Source: Dyadobacter bucti
GTDB lineage: Bacteria > Bacteroidota > Bacteroidia > Cytophagales > Spirosomataceae
Assembly: GCF_005869225.1 (NCBI RefSeq)
Contig: NZ_SWFP01000007.1
Location: forward strand, 372,001 to 436,000
Reading direction: 5' to 3'
DNA length: 64,000 nucleotides
Shown: one piece after another, positions 7,718-17,513 of the stretch
Numbering within the stretch: position 1 is the first letter of the stretch
How the letters are laid out: each line of letters starts with the position of its first letter
The notes under the pieces: generated by a model
What the model was told of the DNA's origin: nothing
What the model saw: only the letters and a program-made list of their open reading frames with translations
Database searches by the model: none
Position numbers and translations under genes: made by a program

Positions 7718-8848
7718 TTATTTAATTTTAACCTTACCGGCATTGAGCAGCTCTTCGCTGCCAATTTTGACAATCTGGTCTTTTCGATCCAGCTCGCCAA
7801 ATACCTCCTGGACCGAATCCCGTCTTGTTCCCTCACTGATGGGCACTTTTCTGACCGCCTGGTTTTCCACACGCAATACGAATGTTCCCGACTGCGCGTG
7901 CACGATGCTGCTGGCAGGCACCCATAAAGTAGAATCTGGACGCCTTAGCTTCATCGTTACCTGGGCATACTCCCCTCCATCCAGGGAATTATCCTTGTTT
8001 TCCACATCAAATTCAGCGGTTACCGAGCGGTTCTGCTGCTGTAAAACCTGGCTTTTCCTGGATAGAACAGACGTAAACATTTTCCCAGGCAGATTGGAAA
8101 CCGTAAAGCTGGCCATGGCATTTTTTCCAACAGACTGTGCATGTTTTTCCGGAATTGCAACAGTCAGCCTTAGCTTTTTGTTCTGGGCAATAACCAGCAG
8201 CGGTGTTGTATTATTTTCCCCCACCAAGGCTCCCACTGATACATTCCTTTCCACTACTACGCCATCGAATGGCGCAATAATTTTTAGATATTCTTCGATC
8301 TGTCCAAAGGATTGGGCACTCGATATAGCAGATTGATACGCAGCACTGTCACTTCTTAGTTTGCTTTTAGCCCTATCCAGCTCGATGGCGGCAACAGAAC
8401 CGTCCTTTTGGGTAGCTTTCAAAACCCTTTCATACATCTGACGGCTCAGCTGAAAATCTTCATAGAACTTCTGCTGGTCAGACCTGGCTGACTGAAAGCG
8501 TTGTGAGACCTCCGGAGCTTCTAAGATGGCAAGTACCTGTCCTTTCTTGACTACACTGCCACGGTCAACATGGATGTTTTTTACAAAGCCCTTGACCTTT
8601 GCAAATAGGCTGACCTGTTCATAAGGTTTTAGCTCACCTGGCAACGCCAGCGTGTAGTCTGGCTGGTCTTTCACTGGACTGATTACCTGCACGCTCACAG
8701 GGCCTTTCACATTTGGCTTGCTTTGGCTGTCTGTTTCTGGTTTGCTATCGCAGCCATTTATACCAGCACTTATCAGGGCTAGGCCCAGAAAGAGAACGGT
8801 TGAATTTTTATGAGTTGTCATCATGTTTGACAGCATTGTCCTATTCAT
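7718..8848 (-). CDS. RND efflux periplasmic adaptor (system 1)
   Basis: A 376-residue membrane fusion protein. The lipobox SAGINGC near residue 33 predicts a lipoprotein anchored in the inner membrane. The order is the usual one: barrel/lipoyl half-motif PYEQVSLFAKVKGFVKNIHVDRGSVVKKG (described here by position 70-100), a helical hairpin with the RSDQQKFYEDFQ helices (about 115-180), the second lipoyl half IIAPFDGVVVERNVSVG, then a beta-barrel. Its ATG overlaps the permease stop as ATGA. It couples the inner-membrane pump to the TolC-like channel encoded at 12022. The substrate is not evident; a metal or organic compound are both possible. Confidence 0.92.
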   Translation of the reverse strand: MNRTMLSNMMTTHKNSTVLFLGLALISAGINGCDSKPETDSQSKPNVKGPVSVQVISPVKDQPDYTLALPGELKPYEQVSLFAKVKGFVKNIHVDRGSVVKKGQVLAILEAPEVSQRFQSARSDQQKFYEDFQLSRQMYERVLKATQKDGSVAAIELDRAKSKLRSDSAAYQSAISSAQSFGQIEEYLKIIAPFDGVVVERNVSVGALVGENNTTPLLVIAQNKKLRLTVAIPEKHAQSVGKNAMASFTVSNLPGKMFTSVLSRKSQVLQQQNRSVTAEFDVENKDNSLDGGEYAQVTMKLRRPDSTLWVPASSIVHAQSGTFVLRVENQAVRKVPISEGTRRDSVQEVFGELDRKDQIVKIGSEELLNAGKVKIK

Positions 8849-11800
8849 TTAGTGATTGCAATTAATTGAGCCTCGGTGTCGTCCGGATCCAGTGATGGAC
8901 TTTCTCGGCCTGTTTTACGCATCGCCCATGTAAAAAGGTGCGGCATAACCAAAAGCACAGTAAGCGTGGACAAAAGAAGGCCACCGATTACAGCCTGTCC
9001 CAGCGGGGCGACCTGCTCGCCGCCATCTCCCATGCCCGAAGCCATCGGGACCATACCGGCAATCATAGCCAGCGTCGTCATCACGATGGGCCGCAGGCGC
9101 GAGGATGCCGCAGCAAGGCCTGCCTGCCGTGCCTGCATCCCCATGTACAACCTGTTATGCTCAGCCTGGTTGATTAGAAGCACCGCATTAGAAACAGATA
9201 CACCCACCGACATGATAATACCCATGTAGGACTGTAAATTAAGTGTGCTGCCAAATAACAAAAGCATCAGGATACTTCCACCGATCACAGCTGGCACGAC
9301 AGCAAGTATCATCGCAGATATTTTAAAGGACTGATAATAAGCTGTCAGCATCAAAAAGATCACCACAATTGCAACCACCAAACCGGTCTGGAGTCCCGAC
9401 ATGGTCTCATCCAGCAGCTGCATGAGCCCTTCGCTTGAAACAATTACCCCGCGTGGTGCATCACCCGCATCCGCCAGAACTTGTTTGACTGCGCCGGAAG
9501 CGCTACCCAGATCTTTTTGGTAGGTATTGGCTAGTATAGTAACATACCGGTTTGATCCCTGCCGGTTTACCTGTCCTGCTTGCTTAACCATTTCCAGGCT
9601 GGCCACGTCTTCGAGTACCGGTCGCGGCTCGCCCGATTTGAGAGGAATAGAGCGAAGTTTGTCCAGCGAGCCCATATCAGATTCCGGTATCTGCACCTGC
9701 ACCTGAAATACTAGACCTGACTTAGGATCAACCCACAGGTTTTTATTGGTAAAACGGGTTGATGATGTGGCAATAGCCAGCGCCCGTGAGACGTCTTCCA
9801 TAGTCAGACCAAATTGGGCTGCAAGCTGCCTGTCTACATTGATCTTTACACTCGGATAATTGACCGGCTCGGCAATACGAACATCTCTTAAAAAAGGGAT
9901 TTTATCCATTTCCCCTTTCAACTTCAACGCATACTGATTAGCAGCTTTTAGCTGCCCTGCTGCAACTTTGATCTGTATGGGAGTCATGGCCCCCTGGCTC
10001 ATAATCTTTTCAACAAGCTCCATAGGCTCAAAGTTGATTTTCAGCTCAGGCAGCTCTTTTTTTACTTGTGACCTGATCCTTTCCTTGAGTGCTGAAATGG
10101 ACTCTTTAAAAATCGTCTGATCAATCGAAATCTGCAAAACCGCTTCATGCGAACCACTGGTGAACAGAAAGATGGGATTAATAGCGGTAGCCGATGGCTG
10201 AAGGCCTACAAAGGCAGAGCTGATTTTAATCGAATTTTCAGGCAGTGCCTGCTGGATGATACCCGTCACTTTTTTTAGGTATGCTTCTGTATTTTCAAGC
10301 CTGTTGCCCTCGGGGGCGACAATCCGTAGCTGTATATCACCGCTGTTGCTAGCTGGTAAAATATCAGTTCCGACTGCCAGAAAAGATGCCGCCACCATAA
10401 CACCTACTGCAAGCGCATAGACCGTCAAAACAGCTACGGGCCTGCCTTGCAAACGGCGGGTGAGCAATAAATATTGGGACTTAAAAGCGTCAAACCATGT
10501 CCGCTTTGCGCCTTTAACCCTGTGATGGGCTTTTAGCTTTTCTGGTTTCATTAGCCAGTTTGCCATGATGGGAACAAATGTCTGGGAAGCCAGAAAAGAG
10601 GCGATCATAGCAAAAGCCACAGCCAAAGAGAGCGGCATAAACATATCTTTTGGAATGCCACTCATCATAAATGAAGGGATCAGTACCGCTAGTATACAGA
10701 GCAGAATTAAAAGCTTAGGGACCGAAATTTCAAGCAGTGCATCCAGGATAGCCCTTTTTTTGGGTTTATCCATTTCAAAATGCTGATGGATATTTTCAAT
10801 GGTTACCGTAGCTTCATCTACCAGGATCCCAATGGCAAGCGCAAGACCGCTCAAAGTCATCACATTGATGGTTTGACCGAGCATGTATAGCATAATCACA
10901 GCGGAAAGGATCGCGATGGGTATGGTCATTACCACAATCAATGATCCACGCGAATCTCCCAGAAAAAGAAATACCATCAGCCCTGTTAGCAGCGCCCCTA
11001 AAATGCCTTCGTGGATCAGGTTTTCAAGTGAACGCTCGATATAACCCGACTGGTCGAAAACATACCGTATATCTACATCTTCCGGCAAGGCTGCTTTCAG
11101 CATGGGTATGGCAGCTTTCAGGTTTTCAACCACTTTGAGCGTAGACGCATCTGATTTTTTGATCACAGGCAAATACACAGACCGTTTGCCGTTGATGATC
11201 GCATAGCCGGTGGTGATATCGGCCGCATCTTCTACACTGGCAATATCTTTGACATATACATTGGTCCCTGAACCCTTCCGGATTGGAATATCTAAAAATT
11301 CCTGTGGATCATTGGCAATCGAGTTAAGCGGGCTCATCAAATTTTGGTTGCCGATCCGGATGTTTCCAGCAGGGGCCGGAAAATTATTCTTGGCTATTGC
11401 AGTAGTGACTTCTTCCGCTGAAAGCCCGTAGGACTGCATCAGATCGGAATTAACCTTGACAACCATCGTACGGATATTACCACCGAAAGGTGCAGGGGCC
11501 GTCACACCAGGGATGGACACAAACATCGGCCTGATCTTGGTCAGGGCCATATTTTGAAGCTCAGTGATTGATCTTTGAGGGCTTTCGAACACCAGCTGCC
11601 CGATCGGGATCGAGCTGCCATCAAAGCGCACGACCTGAGGCGGCACTGCTCCAGGTGGCAGAAAGCCCATAGCCCTGGAAACCTGGGTTGAAACCTCGCC
11701 AGAAGCCTGCGCCATATCGGTACCAGGGTAAAATGTCAATTTCATCAGCGTAAAACCCTGGATACTTTTAAAGTCAATATCCTTGACACCGCTTACAAAT

Positions 11801-12015
11801 ATGAGCACTTTCTGAAACTCGTTGGCCATAAAACCATCCATATAGGCTGGTGATAGCCCACCATAGGGCATAGCAATATAGATGACCGGAAGTTCGACCC
11901 TAGGGAATATATCCACATTGATCTTGCGGATCGCCGTGAAAGAAAAGTAAGCTATACCAATAACAGCTACCATTATCGATAAAGGTCTTCGCAAAGCAAG
12001 CCTTATAATATTCAT
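8845..12015 (-). CDS. RND efflux permease (system 1)
   Basis: A 1056-residue inner-membrane pump with the standard duplicated layout: TM1 at the N-terminus (RRPLSIMVAVIGIAYFSFT), a large periplasmic loop, TM2-TM6 around 330-480, a second loop, and TM8-TM12 near the C-terminus. The TM4 proton-relay motif LVDEATVTIEN near residue 400 has the required Asp. The sequence is closest in style to its paralog at 23016 (same VDxATVTIENIHQH), and both differ from the CusA-type pump at 46251 and the AcrB-type pump at 55603. It lies in an operon TolC, permease, adaptor, TlpA. Proton-driven export is family knowledge; the substrate is unknown. Confidence 0.93.
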   Translation of the reverse strand: MNIIRLALRRPLSIMVAVIGIAYFSFTAIRKINVDIFPRVELPVIYIAMPYGGLSPAYMDGFMANEFQKVLIFVSGVKDIDFKSIQGFTLMKLTFYPGTDMAQASGEVSTQVSRAMGFLPPGAVPPQVVRFDGSSIPIGQLVFESPQRSITELQNMALTKIRPMFVSIPGVTAPAPFGGNIRTMVVKVNSDLMQSYGLSAEEVTTAIAKNNFPAPAGNIRIGNQNLMSPLNSIANDPQEFLDIPIRKGSGTNVYVKDIASVEDAADITTGYAIINGKRSVYLPVIKKSDASTLKVVENLKAAIPMLKAALPEDVDIRYVFDQSGYIERSLENLIHEGILGALLTGLMVFLFLGDSRGSLIVVMTIPIAILSAVIMLYMLGQTINVMTLSGLALAIGILVDEATVTIENIHQHFEMDKPKKRAILDALLEISVPKLLILLCILAVLIPSFMMSGIPKDMFMPLSLAVAFAMIASFLASQTFVPIMANWLMKPEKLKAHHRVKGAKRTWFDAFKSQYLLLTRRLQGRPVAVLTVYALAVGVMVAASFLAVGTDILPASNSGDIQLRIVAPEGNRLENTEAYLKKVTGIIQQALPENSIKISSAFVGLQPSATAINPIFLFTSGSHEAVLQISIDQTIFKESISALKERIRSQVKKELPELKINFEPMELVEKIMSQGAMTPIQIKVAAGQLKAANQYALKLKGEMDKIPFLRDVRIAEPVNYPSVKINVDRQLAAQFGLTMEDVSRALAIATSSTRFTNKNLWVDPKSGLVFQVQVQIPESDMGSLDKLRSIPLKSGEPRPVLEDVASLEMVKQAGQVNRQGSNRYVTILANTYQKDLGSASGAVKQVLADAGDAPRGVIVSSEGLMQLLDETMSGLQTGLVVAIVVIFLMLTAYYQSFKISAMILAVVPAVIGGSILMLLLFGSTLNLQSYMGIIMSVGVSVSNAVLLINQAEHNRLYMGMQARQAGLAAASSRLRPIVMTTLAMIAGMVPMASGMGDGGEQVAPLGQAVIGGLLLSTLTVLLVMPHLFTWAMRKTGRESPSLDPDDTEAQLIAITK

Positions 12016-12021
12016 CGTATT

Positions 12022-13401
12022 CTATTTAAATTGGTTTTGCAGATAGGAAAAATCGCCCGATGCCTCCGAGCGGACCAGAACGTGCTCCCATAGTTGACTA
12101 TGGGCATCGATATTGGTTTTCTCTGCTTGCTGTAAGATCAACTGGATCTGCAATAGTTCTGTCAAACTGATCAGCCCATTCTCATATCTTGATAAATAAA
12201 GCTCGTAAGCCAGCCTGGCGTTTTTAACCGCTGCATTTATGCTGCTGATTTGTCTTAGTTGGCCTTCGATACGTTTTGAGGCAGAAATATGCCGAATGTC
12301 CAGATCGAGTTTTTGAACATCGTAATTTGCCTGGCGTGACCTAACTCTTGACAATATACGTTTCTTCTCAAGACTACTGTTTGAAGCGTTGGTTATGTTC
12401 CAAGTAACAGCCAGACCCAACAAGTAGTTGGTGGACCCGTTTGCATAGCCATCGAAAACCCCATTTTCAACTAAGCCATCCTGACTAATACCGCTGCCCC
12501 TCAGGGCAAGCCCTCCAAGTGCTGAAAACGAGGGTAGCGCCTGGCGGCCGGCGAGCTCAGCCTGAGTTTGACCATACCTTACAGCATCATCAAGTACTTG
12601 CAGGTATGGGTGGGGATTCTCTATCATGCCGCCTTGCATTACAGGTGCCGGGGCCAGGTAAGGCTGATAATATAGCGCCTGGGCTGTATCAACCTCAGGT
12701 GCGAGTTCAGTCAGCGCTTGCAGGTCTGAGCTTAATTGTGCGTGCCATGACTCCTGCTCTGCATCCGTCTGCAAATACGCAGACAGGGCAAGTGAACTGT
12801 CTGCTCCCGGCTTTAAGCCTGCCACAGCCAGACTTGCTGATAACTCAAAGATTTGTTTTGTACGTGCTTCATTTTGAAGTGCCCATTGCAAATTAACTTT
12901 ACTGTTTAACAGCTTCAAAAATAATTGCGTAGACCTGGTTTTTAGTCTGAGCTGCTCGGCACTGAGCTCATTTGTCGCCTGATCAATACCTTGATCAGCA
13001 GCTTTGATGGCCAGATTTTTGCGGCCAAATTCAAAGAATCTCCAATCTGCTACAACGGAACCGAAAGTATTGAATGCTGCTGTCGGCTGGCCTGGTTGCC
13101 CTGCTGCCCGGCCGTTAATATTAATCACGCCAGGAAGCGGAAAGAACGCGCCGCTACTGCTGGCGTAGGTCCCCATCGAATTTTGAAGCTGCAATTGCAC
13201 ATTGGGCATATAGGCATTATTCCGGGTGAGCCTTCTGGCCAATCTGGATTCATCCAGTTGCGCCTGTTTCGAGGCTAGTGACGGATAATTAGAAAGGGTC
13301 ATTTCCCAGATTTGGGTAAGTCCCAAACTGGATTGTGCATGCAAAGATGAGCCGACTAGCATGATCAAAATGCTTGTCAGACAAAGCTTAAGCCTTATCA
13401 T
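12022..13401 (-). CDS. TolC-family outer membrane channel (system 1)
   Basis: A 459-residue protein with a signal peptide (about 1-22, ending LHAQ). It consists of two repeated coiled-coil halves of the OEP/TolC type, starting LTQIWEMTLSNYPSLASKQAQLDES and with a second-half helix pair ending LISLTELLQIQLILQQAEKTN. Three chains form the outer-membrane channel of the pump. It starts the pump part of the operon, 6 bases before the permease gene, and follows a small membrane protein gene at 13489. Confidence 0.92.
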   Translation of the reverse strand: MIRLKLCLTSILIMLVGSSLHAQSSLGLTQIWEMTLSNYPSLASKQAQLDESRLARRLTRNNAYMPNVQLQLQNSMGTYASSSGAFFPLPGVININGRAAGQPGQPTAAFNTFGSVVADWRFFEFGRKNLAIKAADQGIDQATNELSAEQLRLKTRSTQLFLKLLNSKVNLQWALQNEARTKQIFELSASLAVAGLKPGADSSLALSAYLQTDAEQESWHAQLSSDLQALTELAPEVDTAQALYYQPYLAPAPVMQGGMIENPHPYLQVLDDAVRYGQTQAELAGRQALPSFSALGGLALRGSGISQDGLVENGVFDGYANGSTNYLLGLAVTWNITNASNSSLEKKRILSRVRSRQANYDVQKLDLDIRHISASKRIEGQLRQISSINAAVKNARLAYELYLSRYENGLISLTELLQIQLILQQAEKTNIDAHSQLWEHVLVRSEASGDFSYLQNQFK

Positions 13402-13488
13402 ATTAAATCTGTTAGTTTTAAAACTGCGACATCAACAAGAGTTAAAATCCTGCTAGTGCCAATAAAAAGTTAGATTTATTATGTAGGC

Positions 13489-13968
13489 TCAAATGAGAAG
13501 ATATCTGTTTTTGATGTAGATGGGACTGCCACTGTCGGCAGGTAAAACTTTAAAAAGATGCGCTAAAGGGCTATGCACATCGCCAGAAAATCTAGTGAAA
13601 ATCAGCAAAAACGGTAGATACGTCAGTATAAAGAACTCAACCACCGGCAAGGTGGCCGTATCTGATGTAGCATGAAGATCCTGATCAGCATAGGCCGAGT
13701 TATTAAGCACTCCACAAGCCTCATGCTGGGTCACCTTAGTAGCAGCAGGTAAACCCTTATCAATTCTCTGTGTGGTATTCGCTTGGCGTGAGTGATCTAG
13801 AAGCGCATCACTTAAAGATTTTTTAATTTGACAGTTGGACAACAAAAATAAAATAAAAAACAAGAAGACTACCGCCCTGACAGGCTTGCATCCTTGAACT
13901 TGATGTTTTATATCGTATTGTTTCACTATGAAAATTAAATATTGCAAGGTAAAGTAGTATCCGATCAC
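13489..13968 (-). CDS. Hypothetical small membrane protein before RND operon 1
   Basis: A 159-residue frame, not recognised as a family. Two hydrophobic segments can be seen: AVVFLFFILFLLSNC (about residues 32-46) and VVEFFILTYLPFLLIFTRF (about 108-126). The first resembles a signal or lipoprotein segment, so the true start may be nearer to it. The only ATG upstream is at 13968. Short proteins of this shape, with a Cys-containing leader and a second hydrophobic stretch, often precede Czc-type pump genes in Bacteroidota (compare the DUF6660 protein at 45834). It has the same orientation as the pump genes and probably shares their transcript. Confidence 0.5.
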   Translation of the reverse strand: MIGYYFTLQYLIFIVKQYDIKHQVQGCKPVRAVVFLFFILFLLSNCQIKKSLSDALLDHSRQANTTQRIDKGLPAATKVTQHEACGVLNNSAYADQDLHATSDTATLPVVEFFILTYLPFLLIFTRFSGDVHSPLAHLFKVLPADSGSPIYIKNRYLLI

Positions 13969-14081
13969 GCCTCCCGACCGCTTGCTGTAATACTACTAAC
14001 GCAAACGATCGGGTTTTTAGTGAGCCAAATGACATTTATTTTAAAAAAAGCTATTGGCAGATTAACCTATTCAATAGAAGG

Positions 14082-15437
14082 CTACTGATCAAACTCTTTG
14101 ATGTGTTTCCCAATGTCATATACCGGTTTGCCCTCGCCAATTAGCGAAGCAATCAGTGAGCTGCCAATAGCGCTCCGGTATCCACCCGCGCAGTGTACTG
14201 CAATCGACTTATCAAGCGGGATTTCATCAATCCTGCTTTTCAAATCGGCCAGCGGAATCGAAATACTACTGCTGAAAATCGGATTCTCAGACACTTCCGA
14301 GCTGTTTCTTACGTCAACAATAGTGTATTTGTCCTGATGAGCCCTAAAATCTTTCAGGTCCAAAAGCTGAATAGTTTGCTGCCCACTATTTAATACAAAA
14401 GCTTCCTTGATCTTGGCTTCATATCCGATGGATGCTGTGCGCTTGATAAGCTCTTTCAAAGTTTGTATATCCTGGGCAGCAAGATAAAACTGCTCCGAAG
14501 GATCAATCATGCTTCCCAGCCACGTTTCAAACTTGGTTCCATCCATAATATTAATGGATCTGGCCAGATGCCCGTTTTTAAAATCCTGTTGGTCGCGGCT
14601 ATCTACAACCCATAGATCAGGATCTAATTGCTCAGCCTTACTTTGCCCTAATGATGAAGCCAGCTTTACTTTACCAACACTTTCACCAAATGCTGGTGCG
14701 CCTTTTTTGTTAAGATCGACATCAAAAGGAAAATAGCCTGGAATAAAGGGCTGATCAGACGTTAATTGTTGTACAAATGCTTCCTGACTCATGGGCTGTA
14801 AAGACCAATTCTCTCTCTTTTGCTCTCCCATACTGCTGCTGGAAGCATCACTCAGCGCTTTTCCGCATAAAGTGCCCGCTCCATGCGCCGGGTAAAGGAT
14901 AACATCATCAGGTAATGGAAGTAGTTTATTGCGAAGTGAATCATACATTTTAGCTGCCAGTCTGTTGCGCTGCGCGTCCATGTCTTTGCCAGTTCCTCTC
15001 AAATCCGGACGGCCACAATCGCCAATGAATAGCGTATCCCCACTGAACAAATACTTAGGTTTACCATCATGCTCTAAAAGAACAGATATGCTGTCATCCG
15101 AATGGCCTGGTGTGTTAATAGCTTTCAATACGATTTTGCCAAAGGCTAATGTGTCTCCTTCGTCAAAAGGCGTCAGAGTATAAGCAGCATCAATTTTTCG
15201 GCTCGCATAAATGGCAGCTCCAGTGGTCTGGGCGATTTCCAGATGGCTGCTGACAAAGTCGGCATGTGAATGCGTTTCTATAACAGCGATAATCTGGACT
15301 TGATGCTCTTTTGCAAACGCATAATACGGCTCTGGATTCCGGGCCGGATCGATTAATACCATTTTTGATTCGCATTCACTCAGGATGGCATAACTGTAAT
15401 GTGCCAAGAATTTATCTTCGAACTGTTGGATTTTCAT
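14082..15437 (-). CDS. MBL-fold persulfide dioxygenase-like protein with two rhodanese domains
   Basis: A 451-residue cytosolic protein. The N-terminal beta-lactamase-fold domain (about 1-235) has metal-binding blocks THSHADFVSSH, TPGHSDDS, SGDTLFIGDCGRPDL and YPAHGAG, the pattern of ETHE1/CstB persulfide dioxygenases. A first rhodanese domain (about 255-355, VVDSRDQQDF) lacks an obvious active Cys; the second (about 365-451) has the active loop HCAGGYRS with Cys at about 416. Expected chemistry is oxidation of glutathione or low-molecular persulfide plus sulfur transfer. It is the last gene of a six-gene sulfur operon and a paralog of the gene at 17514. Confidence 0.85.
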   Translation of the reverse strand: MKIQQFEDKFLAHYSYAILSECESKMVLIDPARNPEPYYAFAKEHQVQIIAVIETHSHADFVSSHLEIAQTTGAAIYASRKIDAAYTLTPFDEGDTLAFGKIVLKAINTPGHSDDSISVLLEHDGKPKYLFSGDTLFIGDCGRPDLRGTGKDMDAQRNRLAAKMYDSLRNKLLPLPDDVILYPAHGAGTLCGKALSDASSSSMGEQKRENWSLQPMSQEAFVQQLTSDQPFIPGYFPFDVDLNKKGAPAFGESVGKVKLASSLGQSKAEQLDPDLWVVDSRDQQDFKNGHLARSINIMDGTKFETWLGSMIDPSEQFYLAAQDIQTLKELIKRTASIGYEAKIKEAFVLNSGQQTIQLLDLKDFRAHQDKYTIVDVRNSSEVSENPIFSSSISIPLADLKSRIDEIPLDKSIAVHCAGGYRSAIGSSLIASLIGEGKPVYDIGKHIKEFDQ

Positions 15438-15470
15438 AACAAATGTTTTTAATTCAACTCTAAACTGTAA

Positions 15471-15980
15471 CTAATGAGGTAATTGATCCCTAAACCTGCC
15501 ATATACCCAGGTTCCTGCCACTGCGCTAATTAGCGTGACGATTACAACAGTTGCCCCCATACCAATCTGTGCAAACAAAGGCCCTGGACAAGCGCCAGTC
15601 AGACCCCAGCCCAACCCAAATAATAGGCCTCCATAAATTTGTCCTTTATTGAACTTCTTATCAGTGAAGGTGATAGCTTCCCCTGAAATGGTTTTGATCC
15701 GGTACCGTTTGATAAGCCACACTGAAATCATTCCGACCAGTACGGCGCTTCCAATAATGCCGTACATATGAAACGATTGCAGCCTGAACATTTCCTGGAT
15801 CCTAAACCAGCTGATCACTTCTGCTTTCACAAATAGTACGCCAAAAAGTAATCCAACCACAAGGTATTTTAAGTTGTAATACCATTTATGTTGTTTTTGA
15901 CTCTCATTGATGCATATTGAATCAGTTGCCCGGATGTCATGCTCGCTTTGTGCCGTCTGCTCTACTGATGAATTGGCCAT
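15471..15980 (-). CDS. YeeE/YedE (DUF6691)-type membrane protein
   Basis: A 169-residue protein with about 45 soluble residues first, then four membrane segments. The segment GLLFGLGWGLTGACPGPLFAQIG carries the Cys of the GACPGP motif, which matches the second half of YeeE/YedE-type thiosulfate permeases, where conserved Cys pass the sulfur compound across the membrane. Its partner half is probably the gene at 16612, with a methyltransferase gene between. Thiosulfate or sulfide movement is family knowledge. Confidence 0.8.
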   Translation of the reverse strand: MANSSVEQTAQSEHDIRATDSICINESQKQHKWYYNLKYLVVGLLFGVLFVKAEVISWFRIQEMFRLQSFHMYGIIGSAVLVGMISVWLIKRYRIKTISGEAITFTDKKFNKGQIYGGLLFGLGWGLTGACPGPLFAQIGMGATVVIVTLISAVAGTWVYGRFRDQLPH

Positions 15981-15986
15981 ACTCTT

Positions 15987-16607
15987 TTAATTGTTTATTT
16001 TGATGAAATCCGCAAAAAGGAAATCCTGACTTGTTTGAAAAGGCGTAATATGCGTTGCGTAGCAATGAGTTTCTACGGCAAACGAATCTTTAAAGACATC
16101 GGCAAGTGCAGTCATATCGTACTGACTCACCGGCAATCCACTGCATTTCTGAGGGCCGGACAAAGAAAAAGTGCCCAAAATCATATGCCCTTTTGCGACC
16201 GCGTTTTCAGCGATGCGCTTGTAGTGCGCTTTCTGCTCAGCAGTGATCAGGAAGTGAAACACCGCCCTGTCGTGCCAGAGTGCGTATTGTCTTTCCGGTT
16301 TAAAATCCAGTATATCAACCACCAGCCAGGTAACCTGCTCAGACTTTGCGCCAAGCCTTTTTTGGGCTTTCTCTATCGCCTTGGCTGAAATATCCAAAAC
16401 AGTTATATCCCTGTAACCTTCCAGCAATAAATAATCTACAAGCAGGCTGTCACCGCCACCAATGTCAATGATTGCACTATCTTTCGCGGTATTTGTATCC
16501 TGAATCAGGGCCAATGAATACGCTGGCTTCTGTTCTGTCCAGCTTAACTGCTCTGGTGAGCTGGTACCATAAATATTTTCCCAATGTGCTTTTAAGTTAT
16601 CTTTCAT
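15987..16607 (-). CDS. Class I SAM-dependent methyltransferase
   Basis: A 206-residue protein. The SAM-binding motif I is IIDIGGGDSLLVDYLL (about residues 45-60), followed by ITVLDISAKAIEKAQ (motif II) and WLVVDILDF (motif III-like). A later HDRAVFHFL segment matches the TehB / thiopurine-type group. The gene sits inside the persulfide/thiosulfate operon, between the two YeeE-type genes, separated by 6 and 4 bases. Methylation of sulfide, selenide or tellurite compounds is a reasonable guess because of that place. Nothing in the sequence fixes the substrate. Confidence 0.8.
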   Translation of the reverse strand: MKDNLKAHWENIYGTSSPEQLSWTEQKPAYSLALIQDTNTAKDSAIIDIGGGDSLLVDYLLLEGYRDITVLDISAKAIEKAQKRLGAKSEQVTWLVVDILDFKPERQYALWHDRAVFHFLITAEQKAHYKRIAENAVAKGHMILGTFSLSGPQKCSGLPVSQYDMTALADVFKDSFAVETHCYATHITPFQTSQDFLFADFIKINN

Positions 16608-16611
16608 CTGC

Positions 16612-17175
16612 TTACATCATTAATATGAAAGGCAATATCCAGTTTGCCATTACAAATCCGCCAATCATAAAACATACTGTTGCAACCAGCGAGGGCCATT
16701 GCAGGGTAGCAAGTCCCATAATCGCGTGACCGCTCGTGCAGCCACCCGCGTAGCGCGCACCAAACCCTACCAGAAACCCACCACCAACCATCATGATCAA
16801 TCCGGGCAGCGTCAAAAGTTTATTCCAACTTACCAGCTCAACAGGCACGAGCGATGAAAAATCAGTAACACCATAAATGCTCAGCTCTTTTACCAATGAT
16901 GGGTTCAGCTGGACTGGTTCGGTGTTAGCCAGAAATGTCACCGCTATCATCCCTCCCAAAAAAATACCCAGCACAAAAAACATATTCCACAACTCCTTTT
17001 TCCAATCGTATTGAAAAAACGGGATTTTAGCCGGAACGCACATGGCGCAAACATGCCGGAGCGATGATGAAATCCCAAAGGACTTATTACCCAGTATTAA
17101 AAGTGCAGGCACTGTTAGCCCGATCAGCGGCCCGGCCACATACCAGGGCCAGGGCTGTTTTATAATTTCCAGCAT
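16612..17175 (-). CDS. YeeE/YedE thiosulfate-transporter-like membrane protein
   Basis: A 187-residue membrane protein with about five hydrophobic segments. The motif [16 protein letters not shown] (about residues 138-153) is the hallmark of the YeeE/YedE family, with its conserved Cys. A CAMC pair lies at about 42-45 (VCAMCVPAK). Together with the 15471 product it would make a complete split YeeE. It follows the single-domain rhodanese gene by 20 bases. Uptake or export of thiosulfate is family knowledge; the direction here is unclear. Confidence 0.87.
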   Translation of the reverse strand: MLEIIKQPWPWYVAGPLIGLTVPALLILGNKSFGISSSLRHVCAMCVPAKIPFFQYDWKKELWNMFFVLGIFLGGMIAVTFLANTEPVQLNPSLVKELSIYGVTDFSSLVPVELVSWNKLLTLPGLIMMVGGGFLVGFGARYAGGCTSGHAIMGLATLQWPSLVATVCFMIGGFVMANWILPFILMM

Positions 17176-17195
17176 AATAGTATGAAGGTGTTTTT

Positions 17196-17504
17196 TTATT
17201 GAATTTTTTGTCTGAGCTTATCCCAGGCCCCACCGTTATAAACCTGGACCCCGGCCATTTTTAATATCCCTTCTGCCAGCCCACTGCGCGTGCCACTACG
17301 ACAACAGGTAATGACAGGCTTTCCACATTTTTTCAAAAATGATGCTTTGTCGCTGATCTTATCCAGCGGAATATTAATGCTCTCATCAATATGGCCCGAT
17401 GCGAATTCCTCAGGGCTACGCACGTCAACGATCAATGCCCCGTGCCCGACAAGGCCTTTCAAGTCTGTTTTATTATTTCCGAAAAACAATGACATAATTC
17501 CCAT
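17196..17504 (-). CDS. Single-domain rhodanese
   Basis: A 102-residue rhodanese domain without signal peptide. It shows the DVRSPEEFASGHIDESINIPL opening typical of the fold (described at residues 27-47) and the active loop TCCRSGTRSG, with the catalytic Cys followed by R-S-G-T-R. Expected role: sulfane sulfur transfer between the persulfide dioxygenases and the YeeE-type transporter. It is 9 bases downstream of the MBL-rhodanese gene at 17514. Confidence 0.9.
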   Translation of the reverse strand: MGIMSLFFGNNKTDLKGLVGHGALIVDVRSPEEFASGHIDESINIPLDKISDKASFLKKCGKPVITCCRSGTRSGLAEGILKMAGVQVYNGGAWDKLRQKIQ

Positions 17505-17513
17505 GATCTTTTC

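Noticed and set aside
7653-8336. 227-codon frame on the plus strand
   Set aside because: It lies opposite the adaptor and TlpA genes and has no domain pattern; a shadow of the real genes.
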